Part shown: piece after piece, positions 54,613 to 63,214 of the stretch
How positions within the stretch are numbered: the first letter of the stretch is position 1
Layout: every line of letters starts with the position of its first letter
Origin: an uncultured Clostridia bacterium
Lineage (GTDB): Bacteria > Bacillota > Clostridia > Christensenellales > Borkfalkiaceae
NCBI GenBank assembly: GCA_934271255.1
Contig: CAKQQS010000008.1
Location: forward strand, 23,462-87,461
Reading direction: 5' to 3'
Length of the DNA: 64,000 nt
Program-made: the position numbers and the translations under genes
The notes under the pieces: model-generated
The model's database searches: none
Told to the model about the DNA's origin: nothing
What the model saw: only the letters and a program-made list of their open reading frames with translations

Positions 54613-57600
54613 TTATAAATCGTCGCCGTCGTCCGCGTCTAAATCGAGATCGTCGTCAAGATCCAAAGACTCGTCTTCGTCATAACTGAAATCCAAATCG
54701 TCGTCCGTCGGAACGGTCGTGTCGAGATCCCCTTCGTCGTCGTCGAAGAAATCGTTCGAGTTGAACGGGAAATCGTCGTCGTCGAACATAACGTTTTCTT
54801 CTTCGATAGGTCTTTCGTCTTTCGCGGGTTTGAACAAGTCGACTTCTTCTCTTTCGTCTTTTTCTCTTACCTGATAATCGACGTCGAGATCGCCTTCGAT
54901 AAGGTCCTTAATGTCGACTTCTTCGCCGTTTGCCGTCAATACTTTCATATCGAGCGCGAGCGATTGAAGTTCTTTAAGGAGTACCTTAAACGCTTCGGGA
55001 ATACCCGGTTCGCTTACGTTGTTGCCCTTTACTATCGATTCGTAAGTCTTGACTCTGCCTACGACGTCGTCCGACTTAACCGTCAATATTTCCTGCAAGA
55101 TGTGAGCCGCGCCGTACGCTTCCAAAGCCCAAACTTCCATTTCGCCGAAACGCTGTCCGCCGAATTGCGCTTTACCGCCTAAGGGTTGTTGCGTTACGAG
55201 CGAGTACGGTCCCGTAGATCTTGCGTGAATCTTATCGTCGACCAAGTGGTGCAACTTAATCATATACATCTGACCGACGGTCGTTCTGTTTTCAAACGGT
55301 TCGCCCGTTCTTCCGTCGTAAAGTTGAATCTTGCCGTCGACTTCCCCTTTCGGGTTCAGAATGTTGTTGTCTTGCAATAATTGTTTGATTTCGCTTTCGT
55401 CCGCGCCGTCGAATACGGGCGTCGCGATTTTCCAGCCGAGTTGTTTACATACGTTGCCCAAGTGTACTTCCAGAACCTGACCGATGTTCATACGCGAAGG
55501 TACGCCCAACGGGTTAAGCACTATCTGCAACGGCGTGCCGTCCGCAAGGAAAGGCATGTCCGCTTCGGGAAGTATTCTCGAAATAACGCCCTTGTTACCG
55601 TGACGTCCCGCCATCTTGTCGCCGATGCTTATCTTACGTTTCTGAGCAATGTAAACTCTTACGAGTTTGTTTACGCCCGGTTGAAGTTCGTCTTTGTTTG
55701 CTCTCGTAAAGATTTTTACGTCTACTACGATACCGCCTTCGCCGTGCGGTACTTTAAGGGAAGTATCTCTTACTTCTCTTGCTTTTTCGCCGAATATCGC
55801 TCTTAAAAGTCTTTCTTCGGGCGTGAGTTCTGCTTCGCCTTTCGGGGTAACTTTACCTACCAGAATGTCGCCGCTCGTAACTTTCGCGCCGATTCTTATT
55901 ATACCTTCCGCGTCCAAATCTTTAAGAGCGTCTTCGCCTACGTTGGGAATATCTCTCGTGATTTCTTCGGGGCCTAATTTCGTATCTCTCGCTTCCGTTT
56001 CGTGTTCTTCGATGTGAATAGAAGTGAACACGTCGTCGCGAACGAGTTTTTCGGAAAGAAGTATAGCATCTTCGTAGTTATAACCTTCCCACGTCATAAA
56101 GCCGATGAGAATGTTTCTGCCGAGCGCAAGTTCGCCGTTGCTCGTCGCGGGGCCGTCCGCAATGACGTCCCCCGTCTTTACCCTGTCGCCCGTCGAAACG
56201 ATGGGACGTTGGTTGATGCACGTGCCTTGGTTGCTTCTTTCAAACTTCTTTAATTTATAGTGTCTTTCAAATCCGCTGTCTTCCTGAATGACGATTTCGT
56301 CGCCCGCTACGCTCTTGGCTACGCCGTCCGCTTTCGCGGTTACCATAACACCCGAGTCGTAAGAAATCTTGCTTTCGATGCCCGTCGCTACGATAGCGTT
56401 TTCGGGCATTAAAAGGGGAACTGCCTGACGTTGCATGTTCGAGCCCATCAACGCACGGTTCGTATCGTCGTTTTCAAGGAACGGAATAAGCGCGGTTGCT
56501 ACCGATATAAGTTGTTTGGGCGAAACGTCCATATAATCCATTTCGGACGCGCTCATAACCGTAATGTCTTCACGGCGTCTGCACGAAACGCGGTCGCTGA
56601 CGAAGTGGTTGTTTTCGTCCAACGCTTCGTTCGCTTGCGCTACGGTGTAATCGTCTTCTTCGTCGGCGGTCATATATCTGACTTCGTCCGTTACCGTCGT
56701 TACGATTTTGCCGTCTTTTTCTTCGTGTACTATTTTTCTGTACGGAGTTTCGATAAATCCGAATTCGTTTACCTTAGCGTAAGCCGTCAAGGACGAAATA
56801 AGACCGATGTTCTGTCCTTCGGGAGTTTCTATCGGACAAATACGACCGTAGTGAGTGTAGTTGACGTCGCGCACTTCGAAGGTTGCCCTTTCTCTGTTCA
56901 AACCGCCCGGTCCCAACGCGGATAATTTTCTCTTGTGAGTAAGTTCCGCAATCGGGTTGTTCTGATCCATGAACTGCGATAATTGCGACGAACCGAAGAA
57001 CTCTTTTATCGCCGCGCTTACGGGACGAACGTTAATCAAACTCGAAGGAGTTACTTCCTTCGCGTCCTGCGTGGACATTCTTTCTTTGATAACGCGCTCT
57101 AATCTCGCAATACCTATTCTGAACTGATTTTGTAAAAGTTCGCCGACAGACCTTACTCTACGGTTGCCCAAATGGTCGATGTTGTCGACGTGGCCTATCA
57201 AATGTTCTTTGCCGAGTCTGAGCGACGCGACCGCGTCAAGGTTGACGGATACCGACGCTACGATATCGTCCGCCGTGATGTGGTTGTGGTTTAATTTCAA
57301 TACGAGCGGACGGATTTCTCTTCTGATTTCCGCCGTCATATCGAACGCTCCGTCCGAATCGAGAATCGCATAGAACGTCTTGCACGCAAGAACGAACTTG
57401 TTTCTCGTTTCTCTTCTCTTTTCGTCCGCTTTCTTGTCTTCTAATTTTTCGCTGTCCGCGTCCGCGACTTTTTCGTCGATATAGAAAAACTCGTTGATTT
57501 GTTTTTTATAATATTCCGCGGTGTCTTCTATACTGTAATTTTCCGCGTAGTTCGCTATTTCCTTGCCGAGTTCGAATACGGGGTAGTAAATATAATCCAA

Positions 57601-58824
57601 AAGTTCGTAATCTTTGGGATTTTTGCCCGTAATCGCCTTAAAATCGACTACGTTGTTGCCGATTATCTTGTGCGGTTTTCCGCCGATGTCTACGAGTACC
57701 GCGTTGATACCCGCGTTTTGCACCGCTTCCGCGCTTTGTTCGGTAAACTCTTCGCCCGCCATAACCAAAACTTCGCCGTCCGAAGAAATTACGTTTTCGT
57801 ACGCCGTCAAGCCTTTGATACGAACGCCTAAACGCAAACGCTTGTTATATTTATATCTGCCTACGCCCGCGACGTCGTATTTTCTCGGATCGAAGAATAT
57901 GCTCTTAAAGTGTTGACGTACCGCTTCCGCCGACGGCATTTCGCCCGGACGCAATCTGCGATACAATTCGTTAAGACCGTCGTATTCCGATTTAGCGGTA
58001 TCTTTCTCGGCGGTCGCCGCGATTATTTCGTTGTTGCCGAACAAGTCCGCAAGCGCTTCGTCCGTACCGAACCCCAACGCTCTCAAAAGTACCGTTGCGG
58101 GTAACTTTCTCGTTCTGTCGACGTTTACCCAAAGAACGTTTTGAGAATCTTGCTTGAATTCGAGCCACGCGCCCCTGTTGGGTATAACGGTGATGTCGTA
58201 TAAAGTGTTGCCCGATTTATCTACTTCGTTGTCTACGTAGATACCGGGAGAACGCACCAACTGCGATACGATCGCTCTCTCCGCCCCGTTTATGATGAAC
58301 GAACCGTTCTTCGTCATCCACGGAATATCCCCCATGAAAACTTCCGAATCGATAGACTCGCCCGTAACCTTGTTGACAAGGCGTACCTTTACGCGCATCG
58401 GAAGAGATAACGTAGCGTCTCTTTCTTTACATTCTTTTTCGCTGTACTTAAACGGCTTGTCTTCTTCGTCGAGAAGTTCCTTCGCGTCGTCGAAGTTGAT
58501 ATGACGGAAATCCGTACTGTCGTTTTTAACCAAATCGCAAGCGCGTTTGTCGAAAACTTTCGCGCTTTCAAGCAAATCCCTTCCCTTTTTGTCAAGACCG
58601 AAATTGTAGTCTAAAAAGTAAAGTTCAAAGTGATCCGCATGGTCGATAATCGGCGAAAAGTCGTCGAATACTTCCCTGATTCCGTTAAAGATAAACTCCT
58701 TGAAAGACTTTGACTGTACTTCGACCAGATAAGGCATGTCCTTAACTTCGTTGATTCTCGAAAAAGTCTTTCTCGTAATTTTTCCGCACTGAATTTCCTT
58801 TAACTTGTTTAAATCGCGTGCCAT
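54613..58824 (-). CDS. rpoB: DNA-directed RNA polymerase subunit beta, with long acidic C-terminal tail
   Basis: 1403 residues. The ATG at 58824 has AAGGAG 7 nt upstream. The rifampicin region reads SSQLSQFMDQNNPIAELTHK then KLSALGPGGL, with the Asp, His and Ser positions linked to resistance unchanged. The catalytic-site part includes RHGNKGVISRILPEADMPFL. The end after the conserved AFKVLLKELQSLALDMKVL is extended by a strongly acidic tail of about 70 residues (FDDDDFPFNSNDFFDDDEGD, DEDESLDLDDDLDLDADDGD). It is followed by rpoC. The usual upstream rplJ/rplL genes are absent; a divergent S4-protein operon lies there instead. Confidence 0.98.
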   Translation of the reverse strand: MARDLNKLKEIQCGKITRKTFSRINEVKDMPYLVEVQSKSFKEFIFNGIREVFDDFSPIIDHADHFELYFLDYNFGLDKKGRDLLESAKVFDKRACDLVKNDSTDFRHINFDDAKELLDEEDKPFKYSEKECKERDATLSLPMRVKVRLVNKVTGESIDSEVFMGDIPWMTKNGSFIINGAERAIVSQLVRSPGIYVDNEVDKSGNTLYDITVIPNRGAWLEFKQDSQNVLWVNVDRTRKLPATVLLRALGFGTDEALADLFGNNEIIAATAEKDTAKSEYDGLNELYRRLRPGEMPSAEAVRQHFKSIFFDPRKYDVAGVGRYKYNKRLRLGVRIKGLTAYENVISSDGEVLVMAGEEFTEQSAEAVQNAGINAVLVDIGGKPHKIIGNNVVDFKAITGKNPKDYELLDYIYYPVFELGKEIANYAENYSIEDTAEYYKKQINEFFYIDEKVADADSEKLEDKKADEKRRETRNKFVLACKTFYAILDSDGAFDMTAEIRREIRPLVLKLNHNHITADDIVASVSVNLDAVASLRLGKEHLIGHVDNIDHLGNRRVRSVGELLQNQFRIGIARLERVIKERMSTQDAKEVTPSSLINVRPVSAAIKEFFGSSQLSQFMDQNNPIAELTHKRKLSALGPGGLNRERATFEVRDVNYTHYGRICPIETPEGQNIGLISSLTAYAKVNEFGFIETPYRKIVHEEKDGKIVTTVTDEVRYMTADEEDDYTVAQANEALDENNHFVSDRVSCRRREDITVMSASEMDYMDVSPKQLISVATALIPFLENDDTNRALMGSNMQRQAVPLLMPENAIVATGIESKISYDSGVMVTAKADGVAKSVAGDEIVIQEDSGFERHYKLKKFERSNQGTCINQRPIVSTGDRVKTGDVIADGPATSNGELALGRNILIGFMTWEGYNYEDAILLSEKLVRDDVFTSIHIEEHETEARDTKLGPEEITRDIPNVGEDALKDLDAEGIIRIGAKVTSGDILVGKVTPKGEAELTPEERLLRAIFGEKAREVRDTSLKVPHGEGGIVVDVKIFTRANKDELQPGVNKLVRVYIAQKRKISIGDKMAGRHGNKGVISRILPEADMPFLADGTPLQIVLNPLGVPSRMNIGQVLEVHLGNVCKQLGWKIATPVFDGADESEIKQLLQDNNILNPKGEVDGKIQLYDGRTGEPFENRTTVGQMYMIKLHHLVDDKIHARSTGPYSLVTQQPLGGKAQFGGQRFGEMEVWALEAYGAAHILQEILTVKSDDVVGRVKTYESIVKGNNVSEPGIPEAFKVLLKELQSLALDMKVLTANGEEVDIKDLIEGDLDVDYQVREKDEREEVDLFKPAKDERPIEEENVMFDDDDFPFNSNDFFDDDEGDLDTTVPTDDDLDFSYDEDESLDLDDDLDLDADDGDDL

Positions 58825-58867
58825 CAAAACACTCCTTAAAAAAATTATTTAAACCGTAGCATACCGC

Positions 58868-58896
58868 TTGATTTCAATTAAAATTTGTTGTATAAT
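58868..58896 (+). promoter_or_regulatory. Promoter of the S4-protein/ispDF operon
   Basis: TTGATT (58868-58873), a 17-nt spacer and TATAAT (58891-58896). The leader is about 200 nt and crosses the rpoB promoter region. Confidence 0.7.
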
Positions 58897-59015
58897 TAAA
58901 GAAATTTGAAAAAAATCAGTAATTTTCTACGGTTGTTATGCTCAAAAACACCCCTTTTTACCTGTTTTTATAACTAAAAAACCCGAAAAAAGGGTATAAA
59001 TGGCATAATAGCCTA

Positions 59016-59061
59016 TTATAAAACATTCTATCATTTTAAAACATCTTAGTCAAGATGTCAA
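59016..59061 (-). promoter_or_regulatory. Overlapping promoters of rpoBC
   Basis: TTGACA (59056-59061) with TAAAAT (59033-59038) at 17 nt; a second pair, TTGACT and TAGAAT, also at 17 nt, overlaps about 7-8 nt downstream. The leader to rpoB is about 200 nt. Confidence 0.8.
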
Positions 59062-59104
59062 GCGTTTGAACGCTAAATTACAAAAAACTTTAAAAGAGGC
59101 TGCA

Positions 59105-59350
59105 ATGAGAATAGACAAATACCTTAAAGTATCGCGTATTTTAAAAAGAAGAACGGTCGGCAAAGAAGCGTGCGAAGGCGGACGAGTTTCCGTCAACGGC
59201 AAGGACGTCAAGCCGTCGTTCGACGTAAAAGTCGGCGACGAAGTGTCGATAAGGCTCGGCGGTAAAACTTTAAAGTTCGTCGTTTTGGAAGTCAAGGATT
59301 TTGCCAAAGCGAACGAATGCGAAAATATGTACAGAATTATTACGGGGTGA
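59105..59350 (+). CDS. S4-domain RNA-binding protein, RqcP/Hsp15-like
   Basis: 81 residues. The ATG at 59105 is chosen for AAAGAGG upstream and because it begins the S4 domain at once (MRIDKYLKVSRILKRRTVGK, EACEGGRVSVNGKDVKPSFD). This matches RqcP (YabO), which with RqcH and the 50S subunit drives alanine tailing in ribosome quality control. Its stop is 4 nt before the ispDF start. Confidence 0.9.
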   Translation: MRIDKYLKVSRILKRRTVGKEACEGGRVSVNGKDVKPSFDVKVGDEVSIRLGGKTLKFVVLEVKDFAKANECENMYRIITG

Positions 59351-59354
59351 AATT

Positions 59355-60464
59355 ATGTTTACTTTGATTTTGACGTGCGCGGGGCATTCTACCCGCGCGA
59401 AAGAAGACAAAATACTTTTCAATCTTAACGGCAAAACGGTTATGGAGAACGCGCTTATTCCCTTTCTTACGGACAATCGCGTCGACAGAGTCGTGGTAAC
59501 TTCTTCAAAAGCCGATTTCGACGCCGTCAAGGATATTCTGGCGGCTTACACGGAAAAACCCATAACGCTTATTTTAGGCGGCGGGACGCGACACGAATCC
59601 GTATCCAAAGCGTTGTCGCTCGTCGAAACGGATTACGTTATAATTCACGACGGCGCGCGCCCTTACGTCGATAAAGATATAATCGACGCGTCGATGGACA
59701 CCGCTCTCGAATACGGCAGCGGCGTGGCGGCTATCAATTCGAGAGATACGATAGCGTCCGCAAACGACCACCGTATAGTCGACATTAAAGGCAAAGAGTA
59801 TCTGTATCTTATACAGACTCCGCAATCTTTCAACACGACCAAGCTCAAATCCGCCTTTCGTCAGGCGAACAAGGTATACCCCGACGAAAGCAGTTTGTGG
59901 CTCGATTTCATAGGTCAACCCGCTCTTTCGCAAGGCAAAGCGAAAAATATCAAACTGACTTTTCCCGAAGATTTACGCCCCGCGTACAAAACGGGAATAG
60001 GGTTCGATTGCCATCGCCTTGCAGAAAACCGCCCGTTGATTCTGGGCGGAGTTAAAATAGAACATTGCAAAGGACTTTTGGGGCACAGCGACGCCGACGC
60101 GCTTCTGCACGCCGTTTCGGACGCCGTTTTGTCCGCGCTCGCTTTACCCGATATAGGACAACGCTTTCCCGATACGGACAAAAAATACAAAAACGCCGAC
60201 AGCGCGACTTTATTAAAAGACGTTCTCAAAGAACTGCCCGCACACGGGTTTAAGATTTCAAACGTTTCGGCGGTCGTTATGGCGGAAGAACCAAAACTCA
60301 ACCCGTACAGAGAACAAATAACGAACAGCCTTTCAAAACTGTTGAGTTTGCCCCCTTCCGACGTAGGTCTGAGTTTTACCACCACTGAAAAACTCGGATT
60401 CGTCGGCAGAGAAGAAGGCATAGCCGCCTACGCGACGGTACTCCTTTGCGCGGTCGACGACTGA
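59355..60464 (+). CDS. ispDF: Bifunctional IspD/IspF isoprenoid enzyme
   Basis: 369 residues joining two non-consecutive steps of the MEP pathway. The IspD half (1-210) forms CDP-methylerythritol; its CTP loop LTCAGHSTRAKEDKI keeps Arg14 and Lys19 but lacks the usual GxG. HDGARPYV and QTPQSFN are typical. The IspF half (from 212) forms the cyclodiphosphate; metal ligands D218 and H220 (GIGFDCHRL) and H252 (LLHAVSDA) are present, with GHSDADALLH and FTTTEKLGFVGREEGIAAYA. The ATG at 59355 follows GGGGTG; an upstream in-frame ATG lies in the S4 gene. Confidence 0.95.
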   Translation: MFTLILTCAGHSTRAKEDKILFNLNGKTVMENALIPFLTDNRVDRVVVTSSKADFDAVKDILAAYTEKPITLILGGGTRHESVSKALSLVETDYVIIHDGARPYVDKDIIDASMDTALEYGSGVAAINSRDTIASANDHRIVDIKGKEYLYLIQTPQSFNTTKLKSAFRQANKVYPDESSLWLDFIGQPALSQGKAKNIKLTFPEDLRPAYKTGIGFDCHRLAENRPLILGGVKIEHCKGLLGHSDADALLHAVSDAVLSALALPDIGQRFPDTDKKYKNADSATLLKDVLKELPAHGFKISNVSAVVMAEEPKLNPYREQITNSLSKLLSLPPSDVGLSFTTTEKLGFVGREEGIAAYATVLLCAVDD

Positions 60465-60469
60465 CTTGC

Positions 60470-60505
60470 CGTTTAACCGCCTCGGCGTAAGCCGTCGGTT
60501 AAACG
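60470..60505. other. Long stem-loop in the ispDF-radA spacer
   Basis: CGTTTAACCG (60470-60479) pairs with CGGTTAAACG (60496-60505); a nested CGGC-GTAA-GCCG hairpin fills the loop. No T-run follows. Another hairpin (TTCGCCC/GGGCGAA) lies at about 60592-60621, just before radA. Confidence 0.55.
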
Positions 60506-60641
60506 AATCGAAGTTAAACGGTTGTCGTCGACGGATTTTACAAAATAAAACCGACGGGTTGTTTAACGTAGCGACCGTCGGCAAACACTCTTTCGCCCTA
60601 AAAAACTTTTTGTCGGGGCGAACATAGAAAAGGAAAGAATT

Positions 60642-62015
60642 ATGGCAAAATCAACGTCTGTTTTCGTTTGCGGCGAGTGCGGATACAAGAGTCCGAAGTG
60701 GTTGGGAAAATGCCCCGACTGCGGAGCGTGGAGTTCGTTTACGGAAGAAATAACAGAAACAGAAAAACAAAAAACTTCTTTTTCGGGGACTTCGAGAACG
60801 TTCGTACGCCCCGTGCCGTTAAACGAAATACAAAAAGAAACTTTTAAACGGATAAGTTCGGGCATACCCGAACTCGACACCGCTTTGGGCGGCGGAATAG
60901 TACCCGCTTCTTTGATTTTAATAGGCGGCGATCCCGGTATAGGCAAATCGACGCTGCTTACGGAAGTCGCAGGCAACCTTGCGAAAAATTATAAAGTGTT
61001 GTACGTTTCGGCGGAAGAGAGCGCGTCTCAGATAAAACTCAGGGCAACGCGTCTTAACGTGGACGGCAAAGACCTTTTGATTATGAACGAAACGTGCGTC
61101 AATAATATAGAAGAATGTCTTGACGACGTAGACTTTTTGATAGTAGACTCAATTCAGGCGGTATACTTGGAAGAATTGAGTTCTACGGCGGGAAGCGTTT
61201 CGCAAGTAAGAGAATGCGCGGGCAGGTTTATGAAGATTGCCAAAAGCAAACGCATCACGACGTTTATCGTCGGACACGTTACCAAAGAAGGCGCGATTGC
61301 GGGCCCCAAAGTGTTGGAACACGTTATGGACACCGTGTTGTATTTCGAAGGGGACAAGGTGGAAAACTTCCGTCTTTTGCGCGCGGTCAAAAACAGATTC
61401 GGCGCAACGGACGAAATAGGCGTGTTTGAAATGCAGGACGACGGCATTTTCGGAGTAAAAGACTACAAGGGCATTTTCATTTCGGCAGACAGACAGCCGA
61501 GCGCGGGTTCCGTAGTTTTTCCGTCCGTTTCGGGAAACAGAGCGTTGCTCGTCGAAATACAAAGTCTTACGAGCAAGACGGCGTTCGGTATGCCCCGACG
61601 TATGGCGATAGGTATCGATTACAATAAACTGTCCGTATTGATAGCGGTCGGCGAAAAACGAGCAAGCGTGCCGTTTTATACGGAAGACGCGTACGTTTCG
61701 GCAATGGGCGGAATCAAACTCGACGAGCCCGCCGTCGATTTGGCGGTGATAGTATCTCTCGTTTCGAGCGTTAAATCCGCGCCCCTGCCCGCTACTCTGG
61801 CGGTTTTCGGGGAAGTCGGGTTAAACGGCGAAGTTCGTCCCGTAAGCCACGCCGAAAAACGAATAACCGAATGTATACGAAACGGGTTCGAGCAAGCAAT
61901 TATCCCCAAAGCCAACTTGAAGTCGGTTGAAAAATACAAAGACAAAATCAAGTTTATACCCGTCAAATACGTGTATCAGGCGGTACAGTTTATAAACGAA
62001 TATATAATAAAATAA
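60642..62015 (+). CDS. radA: DNA repair protein RadA (Sms)
   Basis: 457 residues, normal length. The N-terminal C4 zinc finger uses C10, C13, C24 and C27 (FVCGECGYKSPKWLGKCPDC). The RecA-like ATPase has Walker A GGDPGIGKST (95-104), Walker B FLIVDSIQAVY and the RadA-specific KNRFGATDEIGVF motif. A C-terminal Lon-type domain follows (FGEVGLNGEVRPV). RadA promotes branch migration in recombination. AAGGAAAG precedes the ATG. Confidence 0.98.
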   Translation: MAKSTSVFVCGECGYKSPKWLGKCPDCGAWSSFTEEITETEKQKTSFSGTSRTFVRPVPLNEIQKETFKRISSGIPELDTALGGGIVPASLILIGGDPGIGKSTLLTEVAGNLAKNYKVLYVSAEESASQIKLRATRLNVDGKDLLIMNETCVNNIEECLDDVDFLIVDSIQAVYLEELSSTAGSVSQVRECAGRFMKIAKSKRITTFIVGHVTKEGAIAGPKVLEHVMDTVLYFEGDKVENFRLLRAVKNRFGATDEIGVFEMQDDGIFGVKDYKGIFISADRQPSAGSVVFPSVSGNRALLVEIQSLTSKTAFGMPRRMAIGIDYNKLSVLIAVGEKRASVPFYTEDAYVSAMGGIKLDEPAVDLAVIVSLVSSVKSAPLPATLAVFGEVGLNGEVRPVSHAEKRITECIRNGFEQAIIPKANLKSVEKYKDKIKFIPVKYVYQAVQFINEYIIK

Positions 62016-62085
62016 GCGGGCGGTATACCGCGACGAACGCGGTTTGACGCGCCCTATTCAACGATTAAATTAAAAGGAACTTATT

Positions 62086-63126
62086 ATGAACGTTAACGAT
62101 TACAAAGAATATTATTTCGATTTGGCGAAGAAGATATTTTCAACCCCTTCGCCTACGGGTTATACTAACGAAATTATGCCCCTTATAAAACGCCTCGCCG
62201 AAGAAAACGGCGCGACGTTTACAGAGACGAATAACGGCGCGGCGATACTTACGTATAAAGGCAAAAAAAGCGAAAAGGCGTTGGGACTTTCCGCGCACAC
62301 GGATACGTTGGGTCTTATGGTACGTTCCGTTTCGGCAAACGGCGAAATTAACTTTACCAGAATAGGCGGTATTCAACTCGCTACGATAGACGGCGAATAC
62401 TGTACGATAATCACCAGAACGGGCAAAAGATATACGGGCACGATTTTGTCCACTTCCCCATCGTCGCACGTTTACGACGACGCGGACAAAAAAAGAGCGG
62501 AAAACTCTATGTATATCCGCCTGGACGAAGTCGTTAAAAGCGATAAAGACGTTTACGCTTTGGGAATAGACAACGGCGATTATATTGCCGTCGACCCCAA
62601 AACGACGGTAACCGAAAGCGGGTTTTTAAAATCGCGGTTTATCGACGACAAGGCAAGCGTATGCGATTTGCTTACCGTGTTGAAAATTATGAAAGACAAC
62701 GACTTTATCCCCGAATACGACGTTAAGATTTTGATTTCCGTATACGAAGAAGTAGGACACGGCGCAAGTTTCGTTCCCGATAACCTTATAAGTATGCTTG
62801 CCGTCGATATGGGTTGCGTAGGCACCGACCTTAAATGCGACGAGTACAAAGTTTCCGTTTGCGCGAAAGACAGTAACGGCCCGTACAGTTACGACCTGAC
62901 TACCCGATTGATAAACCTTGCCAAAGACAACGGCATCGACTACGCCGTAGACGTGTACCCGCATTACGGCTCGGACGTAGGCGCAATGTGGGAAGCGGGT
63001 TACGACGTTAAAGGCGCGCTTATCGGTCAGGGCGTACACGCGTCGCACGGTATGGAAAGAACGCACTTCAAAGGCATTGAAAACACTATTAAACTCATTT
63101 TGCTTTATCTCGGGTTCGAGTTATAA
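62086..63126 (+). CDS. M42 family metallopeptidase
   Basis: 346-residue cytosolic di-zinc aminopeptidase of the glutamyl aminopeptidase/FrvX group. Motifs: SAHTDTLG (H71, D73), FIDDKAS (D188 bridging), YEEVGHGAS (catalytic E221 and metal E222), AVDMG (D241), HYGSDVGAMW and a C-terminal VHASHGMERTH with the last metal His. AAGGAA precedes the ATG. It would trim peptides formed by other proteases. It may be co-transcribed with radA (70-nt gap). Confidence 0.93.
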   Translation: MNVNDYKEYYFDLAKKIFSTPSPTGYTNEIMPLIKRLAEENGATFTETNNGAAILTYKGKKSEKALGLSAHTDTLGLMVRSVSANGEINFTRIGGIQLATIDGEYCTIITRTGKRYTGTILSTSPSSHVYDDADKKRAENSMYIRLDEVVKSDKDVYALGIDNGDYIAVDPKTTVTESGFLKSRFIDDKASVCDLLTVLKIMKDNDFIPEYDVKILISVYEEVGHGASFVPDNLISMLAVDMGCVGTDLKCDEYKVSVCAKDSNGPYSYDLTTRLINLAKDNGIDYAVDVYPHYGSDVGAMWEAGYDVKGALIGQGVHASHGMERTHFKGIENTIKLILLYLGFEL

Positions 63127-63160
63127 CCCCGTTTAAAATAACCGCATACAACGATATACA

Positions 63161-63195
63161 AAAGGCGACGAGCAAGTTTGCTCGTCGCCTTTTTT
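63161..63195. terminator. Bidirectional intrinsic terminator
   Basis: The stem AGGCGACGAGCA/TGCTCGTCGCCT has a T-run on the plus side and an A-run on the other, serving the M42 gene and the convergent repeat protein gene. Confidence 0.85.
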
Positions 63196-63214
63196 GTTTT
63201 TCGTCGTTAAAAAG

